In this document: in pieces, positions 8,960-18,804 of the stretch
Position numbering within the stretch: position 1 is the stretch's first letter
Layout: each line of letters starts with the position of its first letter
Source: Synechococcus sp. AG-686-F08
GTDB lineage: Bacteria; Cyanobacteriota; Cyanobacteriia; PCC-6307; Cyanobiaceae
NCBI GenBank assembly: GCA_003210315.1
Contig: QCVQ01000007.1
Coordinates: forward strand, 1-56,640
Length of the DNA stretch: 56,640 bases
Direction: 5' to 3'
The notes under the pieces: generated by a model
Told to the model about the DNA's origin: nothing
The model's database searches: none
What the model saw: the letters and a program-made list of their open reading frames with translations, nothing else
Made by a program: the position numbers and the translations under genes

Positions 8960-9982
8960 ATGGGGATCCCTCTGGAGTCCAAAGAAGCTGCCCCCAAAGG
9001 CACTTCTAAGGAACCTTTATTGCCGGCAGCTAGTCGACGCAATACGGCCAATCAGTCACGTGGCACAAGCTCCGGCCGTGGAAACCGTTCAGGTGGACGT
9101 TTAGCCACCGATTCAATTGGTCATTACTTAAGCAGCATTGGTCGAGTACCACTACTCACGGCTGCTGAAGAAATTGAGCTTGCGCATCACGTGCAAGCCA
9201 TGAAAGAGCTTCTTGACATTCAGGAGGAAGACCGCACCCCTAAACAACGCCATCGCATCCGGATGGGGAAGAGGGCACGCGATCGGATGATGGCTGCGAA
9301 CCTCAGGTTGGTTGTGAGTGTCGCCAAGAAATATCAGAACCAAGGCCTTGAACTTCTCGACCTCGTTCAGGAAGGGGCCATAGGACTAGAACGTGCAGTC
9401 GACAAATTTGACCCAGCCATGGGTTACAAGTTTTCGACTTATGCCTACTGGTGGATTCGTCAGGGCATGACACGGGCGATCGACAACAGTGCGCGCACGA
9501 TCCGCCTGCCGATTCACATCAGTGAAAAGCTGTCGAAAATGCGCAAAATCACCCGAGAACTCTCACATCGTTTCGGGCGCCAACCAAACCGCTTGGAGTT
9601 GGCCCATGCCATGGGCATTGAACCGAGAGATTTAGAGGAACTCATCGCCCAAAGTGCACCCTGCGCTTCCCTTGATGCTCACGCCCGTGGTGAAGAAGAT
9701 CGCAGCACTCTCGGAGAACTGATCCCAGATCCCAACGGCGATGAGCCGATGGAGGGCATGGATCGCAGCATTCAGAAGGAGCACCTTGGAGGCTGGCTTT
9801 CACAGCTCAATGAACGCGAACAAAAAATCTTGCGTTTACGGTTTGGTCTCGGTGGAGAGGAACCTCTCACCCTTGCCGAAATTGGCCGTCAAATCAATGT
9901 GTCTCGAGAACGGGTCCGCCAACTCGAATCCAAAGCCATTTTGAAGTTGCGCACGATGACCAATCATCAGCAGGCTGCCTGA
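8960..9982 (+). CDS. RNA polymerase sigma factor, RpoD-like group 2
   Basis: A 340-residue primary-like sigma factor. A basic, Ser/Gly-rich N-terminus is followed by region 1.2 (DSIGHYLSSIGRVPLLTAAEEIELA), region 2 with the core-binding and -10 recognition segment (NLRLVVSVAKKYQNQGLELLDLVQEG to STYAYWWIRQGMTRAI), region 3, and region 4 with the helix-turn-helix LAEIGRQINVSRERVRQLE. There is no long region 1.1, so it is a group 2 factor (SigB-E type) rather than the housekeeping RpoD. Such factors adjust transcription to light, nutrients and stress. Its exact letter cannot be assigned by eye. Confidence 0.93.
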   Translation: MGIPLESKEAAPKGTSKEPLLPAASRRNTANQSRGTSSGRGNRSGGRLATDSIGHYLSSIGRVPLLTAAEEIELAHHVQAMKELLDIQEEDRTPKQRHRIRMGKRARDRMMAANLRLVVSVAKKYQNQGLELLDLVQEGAIGLERAVDKFDPAMGYKFSTYAYWWIRQGMTRAIDNSARTIRLPIHISEKLSKMRKITRELSHRFGRQPNRLELAHAMGIEPRDLEELIAQSAPCASLDAHARGEEDRSTLGELIPDPNGDEPMEGMDRSIQKEHLGGWLSQLNEREQKILRLRFGLGGEEPLTLAEIGRQINVSRERVRQLESKAILKLRTMTNHQQAA

Positions 9983-9989
9983 GTCGTCC

Positions 9990-10637
9990 TTGCCTCTGCC
10001 ATCTCTCTTGCTCATCGCCCTTTGGATGGCTGGTGTTCTTGGCAGCGCTCTGGCCTGCCGTCAACGCTGGCCTAATCAACGCGAGTTGAGTCGCAAGATT
10101 GTTCACATCGGTACTGGACCGGTTCTGCCACTCGCCTGGTTTCTCCAGGTTCCTATCTCCATTGCAGTTCCTTGTGCTGTGGTGGTCACCCTGATCGCCT
10201 TCATTAATCACCGTTGGAACTTGCTACCCGCGGTGGAAGATGTAGGGCGCAACAGTTACGGAACCGTTGCCTATGGCATCGCCATCTGTCTTCTTCTCAT
10301 CCTGTTTTGGGCTGAACATCCAGCCGCTGCTTGTGCAGGAGTGCTGGTGATGGCCTTCGGTGATGGCCTGGCAGGTCTGATTGGGCGCGCCGTAAATTCC
10401 CCGAACTGGTCAGTCTTGGACCAGCGCAAGTCCTTGATTGGAACAGCGACGATGGCTTTCACCAGTGCTGTGGTACTAGTCGTTTTAGTACTAGTCACCC
10501 AAAGCCCACTCGCTCCACTTCGGCTCTTAGCTGTCTGCACGCTGGCTGTCGGGCTCGAACAAATGAGCATCTGGGGCATCGACAACCTCAGCGTGCCCCT
10601 GGGAGTGGGCTTGAGTTGGACCTGGATGACGGCCTGA
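9990..10637 (+). CDS. Phytol/dolichol kinase family membrane protein
   Basis: The 215-residue protein has about six or seven membrane helices and the CTP-dependent polyprenol-kinase/CdsA-like signature: ELSRKIVHIGTGPV near the N-terminus, GRNSYGTVAYG, and VMAFGDGLAGLIGR with DQRKSLIGTATM. Cyanobacterial relatives phosphorylate phytol released from chlorophyll for tocopherol and chlorophyll recycling, so a phytol or farnesol kinase is likely. The start is TTG, 7 bp after the sigma factor stop, so the genes are probably co-transcribed. No ATG gives a full-length protein. Confidence 0.75.
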   Translation: MPLPSLLLIALWMAGVLGSALACRQRWPNQRELSRKIVHIGTGPVLPLAWFLQVPISIAVPCAVVVTLIAFINHRWNLLPAVEDVGRNSYGTVAYGIAICLLLILFWAEHPAAACAGVLVMAFGDGLAGLIGRAVNSPNWSVLDQRKSLIGTATMAFTSAVVLVVLVLVTQSPLAPLRLLAVCTLAVGLEQMSIWGIDNLSVPLGVGLSWTWMTA

Positions 10638-10659
10638 TCAAGGCCGAGAGCGTTGCGCT

Positions 10660-11718
10660 TTAGTTGAGCCTTGCCTTAGCAACAGAAGCAGCGAGCTCAC
10701 CAAGCAATTCAGCCGTGGTTTCAATGCTGATACAGGCGTCGGTCACGCTCTGCCCGTACGTCAGAGAGTTCCTGTCTGCAGACAACTTTTGATTGCCTTC
10801 CACAAGGTGGCTTTCAATCATGACTCCCATGACATGATCCGATTTCTGGTCAACCTGAGACGCAACGGCCTTTAAAACCTCGCTCTGACGGCGAAAGTCT
10901 TTACTTGAATTGGCATGACTGCAGTCCACCATCAAGCGATCCGGCAGACCGGCACCCGTCAGTTCGGCAGCAGACTCCTGAATCGATTCCAGGTGGTAGT
11001 TGGTTCCACGATTGCCACCACGCAAAACCAGGTGCCCATTTGGGTTTCCAGAGGTACTAACGATCGAGGCATGACCCTCACGATTGATACCTAAAAAATG
11101 ATGGGGCTTGGATGCAGCCTGCATTGCATTGATGGCAATCGTGGCGCTGCCATCGGTGCTGTTCTTGTAACCAATGGGCATCGACAAACCAGAGGCCATT
11201 TCACGATGGGTCTGGCTTTCTGTGGTGCGTGCACCAATCGCGGTCCAGCTGATTAAATCCGCGATGTACTGAGGGACAACAGGATCCAACAGCTCTGTCG
11301 CTGTGGGCATTCCTTCTCGAGCCAAATCAAGCAGCAGCGAGCGGGCCATCCGTAACCCTGTATTGATGTCGTAAGAGCCATCGAGATGGGGATCGTTAAT
11401 CAAACCCTTCCACCCCACGGTGGTACGGGGTTTTTCGAAATACACCCGCATCACAATCTCCAGCTCTGCGGCGTAGCGCTCACGCAAAGGCGCAAGACGA
11501 CGGGCGTAATCGCGAGCTGCCTCCACATCGTGCACAGAACAAGGTCCAACGATCACTAGCAAGCGCCGGTCCAAGCCACGCAGGATGGCTTGAATGCGGC
11601 TGCGAGCCGTCACCACTGTCTCTAAGGCCGTCTGATCAATTGGCAGATCGCGATGCAAGAGAGCCGGAGGGATCAGTGGTCGCGTGTCCACCACATGGAG
11701 CTCGTGGGTGGTGGTCAT
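10660..11718 (-). CDS. aroG: 3-Deoxy-7-phosphoheptulonate (DAHP) synthase, class I
   Basis: This 352-residue enzyme condenses phosphoenolpyruvate and erythrose 4-phosphate in the first step of the shikimate pathway. Class I (AroFGH-type) motifs are clear: LLVIVGPCSVHD, YFEKPRTTVGWKGLINDPHLDGSYDIN, PIGYKNSTDG and MVDCSHANSSKDFRRQ. The ATG at 11718 was chosen over an upstream TTG at 11799 because the extension ([13 protein letters not shown]) is not family-like. Which feedback type it is (Phe or Tyr) cannot be read reliably. It is divergent from acnB and convergent with the phytol-kinase-like gene. Confidence 0.94.
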   Translation of the reverse strand: MTTTHELHVVDTRPLIPPALLHRDLPIDQTALETVVTARSRIQAILRGLDRRLLVIVGPCSVHDVEAARDYARRLAPLRERYAAELEIVMRVYFEKPRTTVGWKGLINDPHLDGSYDINTGLRMARSLLLDLAREGMPTATELLDPVVPQYIADLISWTAIGARTTESQTHREMASGLSMPIGYKNSTDGSATIAINAMQAASKPHHFLGINREGHASIVSTSGNPNGHLVLRGGNRGTNYHLESIQESAAELTGAGLPDRLMVDCSHANSSKDFRRQSEVLKAVASQVDQKSDHVMGVMIESHLVEGNQKLSADRNSLTYGQSVTDACISIETTAELLGELAASVAKARLN

Positions 11719-11832
11719 GCCTTGGCCTGAAATTAAATACAGATTACGCAAGTCGATCCACCCCAACAAACAACAGGGTGGAACGCTGACCAACAACAAT
11801 GGTGTGTATCGCTGTCTGCGCCGCCAAACCCG

Positions 11833-14415
11833 ATGCTGAGCACCTATCGCGAGAACGCCAAGGAACGGGAAAGCCAGGGCATCCCGCCGCTTCCTTTAGA
11901 TGCCGCTCAGACCCAGGCCCTAACGGAACTTCTTCAAAAGCCACCGGCGGGGGAAGAACAAACCTTGCTGCACCTGCTGAGCGATCGCATTCCCCCTGGA
12001 GTGGATGAAGCCGCCTATGTCAAAGCAACCTGGTTGAGTGCCGTCGCCCAAGGCAAAGCGTCCAGCCCTTTGGTGGCACCTTTGGAGGCGGTGCAACTGC
12101 TCGGAACAATGGTGGGCGGATACAACGTCGCCGCACTGATCGAACTGCTGAAGCATCCAGACGAAACACTTGCGACCTGCGCCGTTGAAGGTCTAAGTCG
12201 CACCCTTTTGGTCTACGACGCTTTTAACGACGTCATGGAGCTGGCACCCAGCAACCGTTATGCCCAACAGGTCGTGGACAGCTGGGCTGCAGCGGAATGG
12301 TTTACCCGGCGAGATCAGCTCGCCAAAGAGATCACCGTCACCGTGTTCAAGGTGGACGGCGAGACCAACACAGACGACCTCTCCCCAGCCACCCACGCAA
12401 CCACGCGTCCAGACATCCCACTGCACGCCCTGGCGATGTTGGAAACCCGCGATCCAGAGGGACTTAACACCATCGAAACCCTGAAGAGGAAAGGTCATCC
12501 TGTGGCCTATGTGGGTGATGTGGTCGGCACTGGAAGCTCTCGGAAAAGCGCCATCAACTCTGTGCTTTGGCACACCGGCAATGACATCCCCCATGTCCCC
12601 AACAAACGCGCCGGCGGAGTGATCATTGGCGGCAAAATTGCACCCATCTTTTTCAACACAGCGGAAGATTCAGGCGCCTTACCAATCGAGTGCGATGTCA
12701 GCGATCTAAACACCGGTGATGTGATCACGATTCGCCCCTACGCCGGCACGATCGAACGCGACGGCTCGGTGATCAGCCGATTTGACCTCAAGCCGAGCAC
12801 GATCAGCGACGAAGTTCGTGCTGGCGGTCGCATCCCACTGATGATTGGCCGCGCTCTTACCGACAAAGTGCGCAGCCAACGTGGACTCACCCCGTCTGAA
12901 ACGTTCATCCGGCCAAGCGCTCCTGCCGACACCGGCAAGGGCTTCACCTTGGCTCAAAAGATGGTGGGTAAAGCCTGCGGTCTTCCAGGCGTTCGTCCTG
13001 GCACAAGCTGTGAGCCGCTGATGACCACCGTTGGCAGTCAAGACACCACGGGGCCCATGACGCGGGACGAAATGAAGGAGTTGGCCTGCCTGGGCTTTTC
13101 CGCTGATTTGGTGATGCAGAGCTTTTGCCACACCGCCGCCTACCCCAAACCAGTGGACCTGCAGACCCAAAAGGACCTGCCTGATTTCTTTGCCCAACGC
13201 GGCGGTGTCGCCCTTCGTCCCGGTGACGGCATCATCCACAGCTGGCTCAATCGCATGCTCTTGCCCGACACCGTGGGCACAGGCGGTGACAGCCATACCC
13301 GGTTCCCGCTCGGTATTTCTTTTCCAGGAGGCTCCGGGGTTGTGGCCTTTGCTGCCGCCATCGGCGCCATGCCCCTCGATATGCCCGAATCGGTCTTGGT
13401 CCGGTTCAGTGGCTCTCTTCAGTCGGGGGTCACACTGCGCGATGTGGTGAATGCAATCCCCTGGGTCGCGATCCAAAAGGGCCTACTCACCGTGGAAAAG
13501 TCCAACAAAAAAAACGTCTTCAATGGCCGAATCATGGAAATTGAAGGGTTACCGGATCTCAAGCTGGAGCAAGCTTTTGAGCTCACGGACGCCACGGCCG
13601 AACGCTCTTGCGCTGGCTGCACAATCAAACTCTCCGAAAGCACGGTGAGTGAATATCTGAGCAGCAATGTTGCCCTGCTCAAAAACATGATTGCGCGCGG
13701 CTACAGCGATGCCCGCACCCTGGCGCGACGGATCAAGGTGATGGAGGACTGGTTGGCCAATCCCCAACTCCTTCAAGCCGATGACGACGCTCAATACGCC
13801 GAAGTGATTGAGATCAATCTGGATGAGCTCACCGAGCCCGTTCTCGCCTGCCCAAACGATCCCGACAACGTGAAACTGCTCAGCGAAGTGGCTGGCGAAT
13901 CGGTTCAGGAGGTGTTCATCGGCTCTTGCATGACCAACATCGGCCATTACCGCGCCGCGGCCAAAGTGCTGGAAGAGGCCGGCGACATCGCCGCCAGGCT
14001 CTGGGTTTGCCCACCCACGCGCATGGACGAAGACATGCTCAAGCAAGAGGGCTACTACGCCACATTTGAGGCGGCAGGAAGCCGCATGGAAATGCCAGGC
14101 TGCTCGCTCTGCATGGGCAATCAAGCCCGGGTGGATGACGACACCACCGTGTTCTCCACCAGCACTCGCAACTTCAACAACCGATTAGGCAAAGGGGCAC
14201 AGGTCTACCTGGGCAGCGCCGAATTAGCAGCTGTCTGCGCCCTACTCGGACGCATTCCCACACCCGATGAATACCAAAAGATTGCCGCGGAGAAAATCGA
14301 CCCACTCTCCGCAGAGCTGTACCGCTATCTCAATTTCGACCAGATCGATAACTTCGTCGAACAGGGACGGGTGCTGAGCGCCTCGGAACAAGCGGAGGTC
14401 ATGGCCGGCGCCTGA
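11833..14415 (+). CDS. acnB: Aconitate hydratase B
   Basis: An 860-residue AcnB-type aconitase interconverting citrate and isocitrate in the partial TCA cycle, feeding 2-oxoglutarate to nitrogen assimilation. The N-terminal HEAT-like domain (from about residue 1 to 160) and the swivel domain ([12 protein letters not shown]) precede the catalytic domains, the order that distinguishes AcnB from AcnA. [4Fe-4S] ligands are Cys699 ([10 protein letters not shown]), Cys757 and Cys760 (GCSLCMGNQ). It is followed after 19 bp by the ClC gene. The ATG start is not preceded by a strong ribosome binding site. Confidence 0.97.
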   Translation: MLSTYRENAKERESQGIPPLPLDAAQTQALTELLQKPPAGEEQTLLHLLSDRIPPGVDEAAYVKATWLSAVAQGKASSPLVAPLEAVQLLGTMVGGYNVAALIELLKHPDETLATCAVEGLSRTLLVYDAFNDVMELAPSNRYAQQVVDSWAAAEWFTRRDQLAKEITVTVFKVDGETNTDDLSPATHATTRPDIPLHALAMLETRDPEGLNTIETLKRKGHPVAYVGDVVGTGSSRKSAINSVLWHTGNDIPHVPNKRAGGVIIGGKIAPIFFNTAEDSGALPIECDVSDLNTGDVITIRPYAGTIERDGSVISRFDLKPSTISDEVRAGGRIPLMIGRALTDKVRSQRGLTPSETFIRPSAPADTGKGFTLAQKMVGKACGLPGVRPGTSCEPLMTTVGSQDTTGPMTRDEMKELACLGFSADLVMQSFCHTAAYPKPVDLQTQKDLPDFFAQRGGVALRPGDGIIHSWLNRMLLPDTVGTGGDSHTRFPLGISFPGGSGVVAFAAAIGAMPLDMPESVLVRFSGSLQSGVTLRDVVNAIPWVAIQKGLLTVEKSNKKNVFNGRIMEIEGLPDLKLEQAFELTDATAERSCAGCTIKLSESTVSEYLSSNVALLKNMIARGYSDARTLARRIKVMEDWLANPQLLQADDDAQYAEVIEINLDELTEPVLACPNDPDNVKLLSEVAGESVQEVFIGSCMTNIGHYRAAAKVLEEAGDIAARLWVCPPTRMDEDMLKQEGYYATFEAAGSRMEMPGCSLCMGNQARVDDDTTVFSTSTRNFNNRLGKGAQVYLGSAELAAVCALLGRIPTPDEYQKIAAEKIDPLSAELYRYLNFDQIDNFVEQGRVLSASEQAEVMAGA

Positions 14416-14434
14416 ACGGCGTCCGCTTAAAGCC

Positions 14435-15841
14435 ATGACTGCAGCAAGCGACCTAAAAGACAAACAAGATCCATCTGGTTCGAGTCGGAGCATTCGCAGG
14501 CTGCTGGAACGGCGCTGGCTAATGGTCGTGCTCGCCTTGATGTTCACGGGGCTTGGCGCAGCCCTCACCGGTGTGTTGTTCAAGGTGGGCATCAAAGTTT
14601 TAGGGGCCTGGCGCCTGGAACTGCTGGCAGACCTTCCTGCTTGGGCCGTTCTCCCTGGCTTAGGCGCAACAGGTGGTTTGGTGTCTGGATTGCTGGTGTC
14701 GCGGCTGGCACCATCAGCAGGTGGATCCGGAATCACCCACATCATGGGATTCCTGAACCATCGGGCTGTCCCGATGGGTCTCAAGGTGGGCTTGGTCAAA
14801 TTGGTTGCGGGGATCGTCGCCATCGGCAGTGGCTTCCCCCTCGGGCCGGAAGGTCCCGCCGTCCAGATGGGGGGATCGGTGGCCTGGCAACTCGCGCGTT
14901 GGCTAAGAGCACCTGCGGCCTTTCGTCGCGTGATCGTCGCAGCAGGCGGTGGAGCAGGGATTGCGGCCGTATTTCACGCTCCGATTGGCGGATTTTTCTA
15001 TGCCATTGAGGAATTACTGCACTCCGTAAGACCAGTCGTAATGCTGCTGGTGATCGTCACCACCTTTTTGGCAGATGCCTGGGCGGATGTCTTGGGATTA
15101 GCGGGTTTAAGCACGGGTGGCAGCGGACTGGACACTGGCCTTGGCTTTCAGCTGGAGAAGGAATACGAACCATTGGTGAGCTTTTTACCCATAGATCTGG
15201 GCTACCTGATCGGACTAGGCGTGGTTGTGGGTGTGTTGGCCGAGCTGTATTGCCGCTATGTCATCGCCATGCAGAAACAAGGTCATCGTTGGTTTGGCGA
15301 CCGCCTCGTTCTGCGGATGGTGATCAGCGGAGCACTACTAGGGGGGGTGTATTCATGCCTCCCCTCCGAATTTCACAACCTCGAAGGCTTACAAGACCTC
15401 ATCGGTGATGGGAAAGCTGATATTCCAATGGCGCTCGGCACCTTTGTGGTGCTGTTTTTCAGTACTGGATTAGCAGCAGCCTCTGGTGCTCCTGGGGGCT
15501 TGTTTTTCCCAATGCTCACCCTGGGCGGTGCCATTGGGCTTGCCTGTGGCATTTGGGTGGAAGCTCTCACCGGCCACGTACCCAGCACCTATGTCTTTGC
15601 GGGAATGGGAGCGTTCGTGGCCAGTTGTTCACGCACACCGATTACGGCCATGTTTTTGGCCTTCGCTTTGACCAAGGATTTGCTGGTCTTAAAGCCAATT
15701 TTGGTGGCCTGCTTGGCGAGTTTTCTGATCGCACGCCTGTTTGATCACCGCTCGATCTACGAACGACAGATGGGGCTTGAGTTGCTGGAGGAAGATCACC
15801 TCCAAGCCAAAAATGAACATCGGGGAGGCATCTCACCATGA
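14435..15841 (+). CDS. ClC family chloride channel or H+/Cl- antiporter
   Basis: A 468-residue ClC protein with about 10-12 intramembrane helices. The anion-selectivity motifs are present: GSGIT, GPEGPAVQMG with the gating glutamate, and GAPGGLFFPMLTLGG. FYAIEELLH keeps the glutamate that serves as the internal proton site in antiporters, so exchange rather than a pure channel is suggested (inference). No C-terminal CBS domains are present. Its stop TGA overlaps an ATG (ATGA, 15838-15841) that opens a frame of only 24 codons. Confidence 0.92.
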   Translation: MTAASDLKDKQDPSGSSRSIRRLLERRWLMVVLALMFTGLGAALTGVLFKVGIKVLGAWRLELLADLPAWAVLPGLGATGGLVSGLLVSRLAPSAGGSGITHIMGFLNHRAVPMGLKVGLVKLVAGIVAIGSGFPLGPEGPAVQMGGSVAWQLARWLRAPAAFRRVIVAAGGGAGIAAVFHAPIGGFFYAIEELLHSVRPVVMLLVIVTTFLADAWADVLGLAGLSTGGSGLDTGLGFQLEKEYEPLVSFLPIDLGYLIGLGVVVGVLAELYCRYVIAMQKQGHRWFGDRLVLRMVISGALLGGVYSCLPSEFHNLEGLQDLIGDGKADIPMALGTFVVLFFSTGLAAASGAPGGLFFPMLTLGGAIGLACGIWVEALTGHVPSTYVFAGMGAFVASCSRTPITAMFLAFALTKDLLVLKPILVACLASFLIARLFDHRSIYERQMGLELLEEDHLQAKNEHRGGISP

Positions 15842-15968
15842 ATGGAATGGCTCGATGCGCCGCATGGCCTTTCATCCTGCAGGATGAATTGGTGATGCAT
15901 AGGCGCTGCTGAACCGCGAAACCCTCCTGTTTGAACCTGCTGTTGCTGAGGTAGGGGCACTGAAAACA

Positions 15969-17573
15969 GTGCTGGCCTTCCCCAGCACCTACACCGTGGG
16001 CATCACCAGCCTTGGATACCAACTCGTATGGGCCAGCTTGGCCATGCGCTCCGACCTGGATGTCAGGAGGCTGTTTACAGATCAGGGCGATCCTCAACAT
16101 CGTCGCTGTGATCTCTTTGGCCTTTCCCTGAGCTGGGAACTCGATGGACCTGTCCTGTTGGATCTCCTAGAACAACAGCGCATTCCCCTTTGGAGCCATG
16201 AGCGGGGTGATCAGGATCCGATCGTCTTCGGTGGCGGCCCCGTTTTAACCGCCAACCCCGAACCACTCGCCCCATTTTTTGATGTTGTTCTTCTTGGGGA
16301 TGGAGAGGAGCTACTGCCCGCCTTCATCGATGCCCTCCAGCAAGTGCGGGACGAACCCCGTCCCAAGCGCCTTCGTCATTTGGCGCAGATCCCTGGCATC
16401 TACGTGCCCGATCTCCATGCTCCGCAGTTCAGTGCCGACGGCGCCCTCTTAGGCATACAACCCAGGGAGGCGGATCTACCGGAGCGAATCGCGAAGCAAA
16501 CCTGGAGGGGCAACAGCCTTAGCCACTCCACGGTCATCACCCCTGAGGCCGCTTGGCCTGACATTCACATGGTGGAGGTGGTGCGCAGCTGCCCCGAACT
16601 ATGTCGCTTCTGCTTAGCGAGTTATCTCACCTTGCCCTTCCGAACCCCATCTCTTAATGACGGCCTGATCCCTGCCGTCGAAAAAGGGCTTCAGGCAACC
16701 CGTCGTCTGGGCTTGCTTGGTGCCTCCGTGACCCAACACCCCCAATTCAGCGATTTGCTGCAATGGCTGGATCAAGACCGCTTTGATGACTTACGCGTGA
16801 GCGTCAGCTCCGTGCGAGCTGCCACCGTGACCCCTCAACTAGCAGCAACCTTGAGTCGCCGCGGTAGCAAGTCGGTCACGATCGCCATCGAAAGCGGCAG
16901 TGATCGGATGAGACGCGTCGTGAATAAGAAACTCAGCCGGGAAGAAATCAGCGCAGCCGCCCGTTATGCAAAAGAAGGAGGGCTGAAAAGCCTCAAGCTC
17001 TACGGAATGGTGGGACTTCCCACGGAGCAGGACGACGACATCGAAGCAACCGCCGATCTGCTGCTGGACCTTAAGAAACACACCCCAGGGCTGCGCTTCA
17101 CCTTGGGCGTGAGCACCTTTGTTCCCAAAGCCCACACACCCTTCCAGTGGCAAGGGGTTCGGCCAGAAGCTGACAAACGCCTCAAACGACTCGCGAAACG
17201 GCTGAAGCCAAAAGGAGTGGAACTACGACCTGAGAGCTATGGCTGGAGCGTGATCCAAGCCCTGCTCTCCCGTAGTGACCGTCGTCTAGCGCCGGTGATC
17301 GCAGCTGTTCGGGGCTCCCAGGAAAGTCTTGGTGGCTGGAAAAAGGCCTATCGAGCCGCACGATCGGACGAGTTACCACCCGCTAGCTCTGCCGGAGTGC
17401 CCTTACCGCGCCCCCCCGCCTGGGAGGAGGTGGTCCATCACACCTGGAGCGATGAACAGATTCTTCCCTGGTGTCACCTTGATGGTCCCCTTCCCGGCGA
17501 CACGCTTCTCAAGCATCAGCGCCAAGCGCTGAGTCCAGAGAACGCTGCTGACAATGCTCCTGACTCGGTCTGA
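15969..17573 (+). CDS. B12-binding-domain radical SAM protein
   Basis: The radical SAM cluster motif C-x3-C-x2-C is at residues 208-215 (CPELCRFC), and an N-terminal Rossmann/B12-binding-like domain precedes it (TYTVGITSLGYQ, FGGGPVLTANPEP, VLLGDGEELLPAFI). This is the YgiQ/Fe-S oxidoreductase-like group common in cyanobacteria; the substrate is unknown. GTG 15969 is the only usual start codon after the in-frame stop at 15900, yet the codons 15903-15968 still read like protein (RETLLFEPAVAEVGALKTV). The true start may be a non-standard CTG (15906 or 15909). Its last 65 bp overlap the convergent O-antigen-ligase-like gene. Confidence 0.85.
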   Translation: MLAFPSTYTVGITSLGYQLVWASLAMRSDLDVRRLFTDQGDPQHRRCDLFGLSLSWELDGPVLLDLLEQQRIPLWSHERGDQDPIVFGGGPVLTANPEPLAPFFDVVLLGDGEELLPAFIDALQQVRDEPRPKRLRHLAQIPGIYVPDLHAPQFSADGALLGIQPREADLPERIAKQTWRGNSLSHSTVITPEAAWPDIHMVEVVRSCPELCRFCLASYLTLPFRTPSLNDGLIPAVEKGLQATRRLGLLGASVTQHPQFSDLLQWLDQDRFDDLRVSVSSVRAATVTPQLAATLSRRGSKSVTIAIESGSDRMRRVVNKKLSREEISAAARYAKEGGLKSLKLYGMVGLPTEQDDDIEATADLLLDLKKHTPGLRFTLGVSTFVPKAHTPFQWQGVRPEADKRLKRLAKRLKPKGVELRPESYGWSVIQALLSRSDRRLAPVIAAVRGSQESLGGWKKAYRAARSDELPPASSAGVPLPRPPAWEEVVHHTWSDEQILPWCHLDGPLPGDTLLKHQRQALSPENAADNAPDSV

Positions 17574-18804
17574 GCAAACAGCGCAATCCCGCCAACAAGA
17601 TCCAACCAGCAATATTCACGCGACTATCAAAAAACGGCAAATCAGTGCCATGCAGCACCATCAAGATGAGCACTGCTGCCCACCAGGCACGGTCAAACAA
17701 TCGTGATAACCCACGACGGAGCGCAACGATTAACAAGGCCAGCACCAGCGCCGCTACCAAAAACGCCACTGGCAATCCATGGGCAATGGCCAGTTCCAGG
17801 GGAAGGTTGTGAGCATGGCCATGCCATTTCCCCGTTCTGAGCGGATAAATCACTGAAAAAGCCGCTGCCCCCCATCCGAGCCAGGGCCTCTCAGCGATCA
17901 ACTGAAGCGCCACCCCCCACTGACTCAGACGCGTGGAGGCAAGGACGCGCTCCCCAGCGTGCTGACTATCGCTGAGCCGGCCCCAAATCCCCTCTGGCAC
18001 CAGCGACCGCGCAGGGGCCTGAAGCAGCAACGGCACCCCAGGAACAACAGACGCAATCAATAACCCAAGCCCAACAACCAATAAGGGCACAAGCCAAGGC
18101 CAGCTGATCGGACCCAGCACAATCGGTAGCGCCAGCACCAGCGCGCCCCAGCCATTCCGCGACTCCGTGAGCACAAGGGCCGTCACAAACGCGACCACCA
18201 GGCCCAGAACAACACCCCGCCGCAACTTATTCAGGCCCGGTTGAATCAGAGCTGCCAGCGCCAACGGCCAAACCAGTGCCAACCAGGCTGCAGCGATATT
18301 GGCGTAATCAAACAGCCCCGACAGACGACCCTCTGGTTCGCCACCAGGGGTCATGAACCAAATAATCGATCCACCTAAGACTTGCCAGGGGCCTTGCCAT
18401 CCCCACCAAAGTTGTCCCAAACCCGTCAACACCACTGGGAAGCTACCCGCCACCAACCAAAGCGCAGAGCGACGGCGTGCCTCAACCGAGCTGACATAAG
18501 GCTGAAAGCCCCAAAACGCCCAGAAGAAAGGCAACCAGTTCCCCATACCCACCCAGGCCAGGGATCCGGAGTAAGAAGCAAAGCATCCGATCACCATCAA
18601 CAACGACGCCACAAACAAGGGCGCATTCCAAGGGTCACGCCAAAACGGACGCTCACTCCTCCAACTGCCCATCAGCAGAGAGGGAAACAACAACAAACTG
18701 GCCAGCAGTGCCGAAGAAGGCAGTAAAAACAAGCCGATTTGGAAACATCGCCAACCCCAGCGCGACGCTTCAAGCGGGCGGGACGAATCGATTCGCTGGA
18801 TCAC
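17509..18804 (-). CDS. O-antigen ligase-like (Wzy/WaaL/IctB family) membrane protein
   Basis: The product is a 431-residue integral membrane protein with about ten hydrophobic helices. The Wzy_C region includes LTESRNGWGALVLALPIVL and, after a long periplasmic loop, ERPWLGWGAAAFSVIYP with HGHAHNLPLELAIAHGLP. That His-rich loop is typical of O-antigen ligases and of cyanobacterial IctB relatives. The GTG at 18804 overlaps the purU stop as GTGA, indicating translational coupling; an upstream GTG at 18849 lies inside purU and adds unlikely residues. The 3' end overlaps the convergent radical SAM gene by 65 bp. Substrate unknown. Confidence 0.8.
   Translation of the reverse strand: MIQRIDSSRPLEASRWGWRCFQIGLFLLPSSALLASLLLFPSLLMGSWRSERPFWRDPWNAPLFVASLLMVIGCFASYSGSLAWVGMGNWLPFFWAFWGFQPYVSSVEARRRSALWLVAGSFPVVLTGLGQLWWGWQGPWQVLGGSIIWFMTPGGEPEGRLSGLFDYANIAAAWLALVWPLALAALIQPGLNKLRRGVVLGLVVAFVTALVLTESRNGWGALVLALPIVLGPISWPWLVPLLVVGLGLLIASVVPGVPLLLQAPARSLVPEGIWGRLSDSQHAGERVLASTRLSQWGVALQLIAERPWLGWGAAAFSVIYPLRTGKWHGHAHNLPLELAIAHGLPVAFLVAALVLALLIVALRRGLSRLFDRAWWAAVLILMVLHGTDLPFFDSRVNIAGWILLAGLRCLLRPSQEHCQQRSLDSALGADA

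Noticed and set aside
10473-10497. Direct repeat GTACTAGTC-N6-GTACTAGTC
   Set aside because: Lies inside the phytol-kinase-like gene and encodes a Val/Leu membrane helix; low-complexity coding explains it.
12706-13476. 256-codon open frame antisense to acnB
   Set aside because: Mirrors the codon bias of acnB, which has all family motifs; the antisense product is rich in His and Arg with no domain.
13549-14124. 191-codon open frame antisense to acnB
   Set aside because: Covers the acnB iron-sulfur region; no independent evidence for coding.
15838-15912. 24-codon frame starting in the ClC stop (ATGA)
   Set aside because: Residues look unnatural, the frame is short, and it does not lead into the radical SAM frame.
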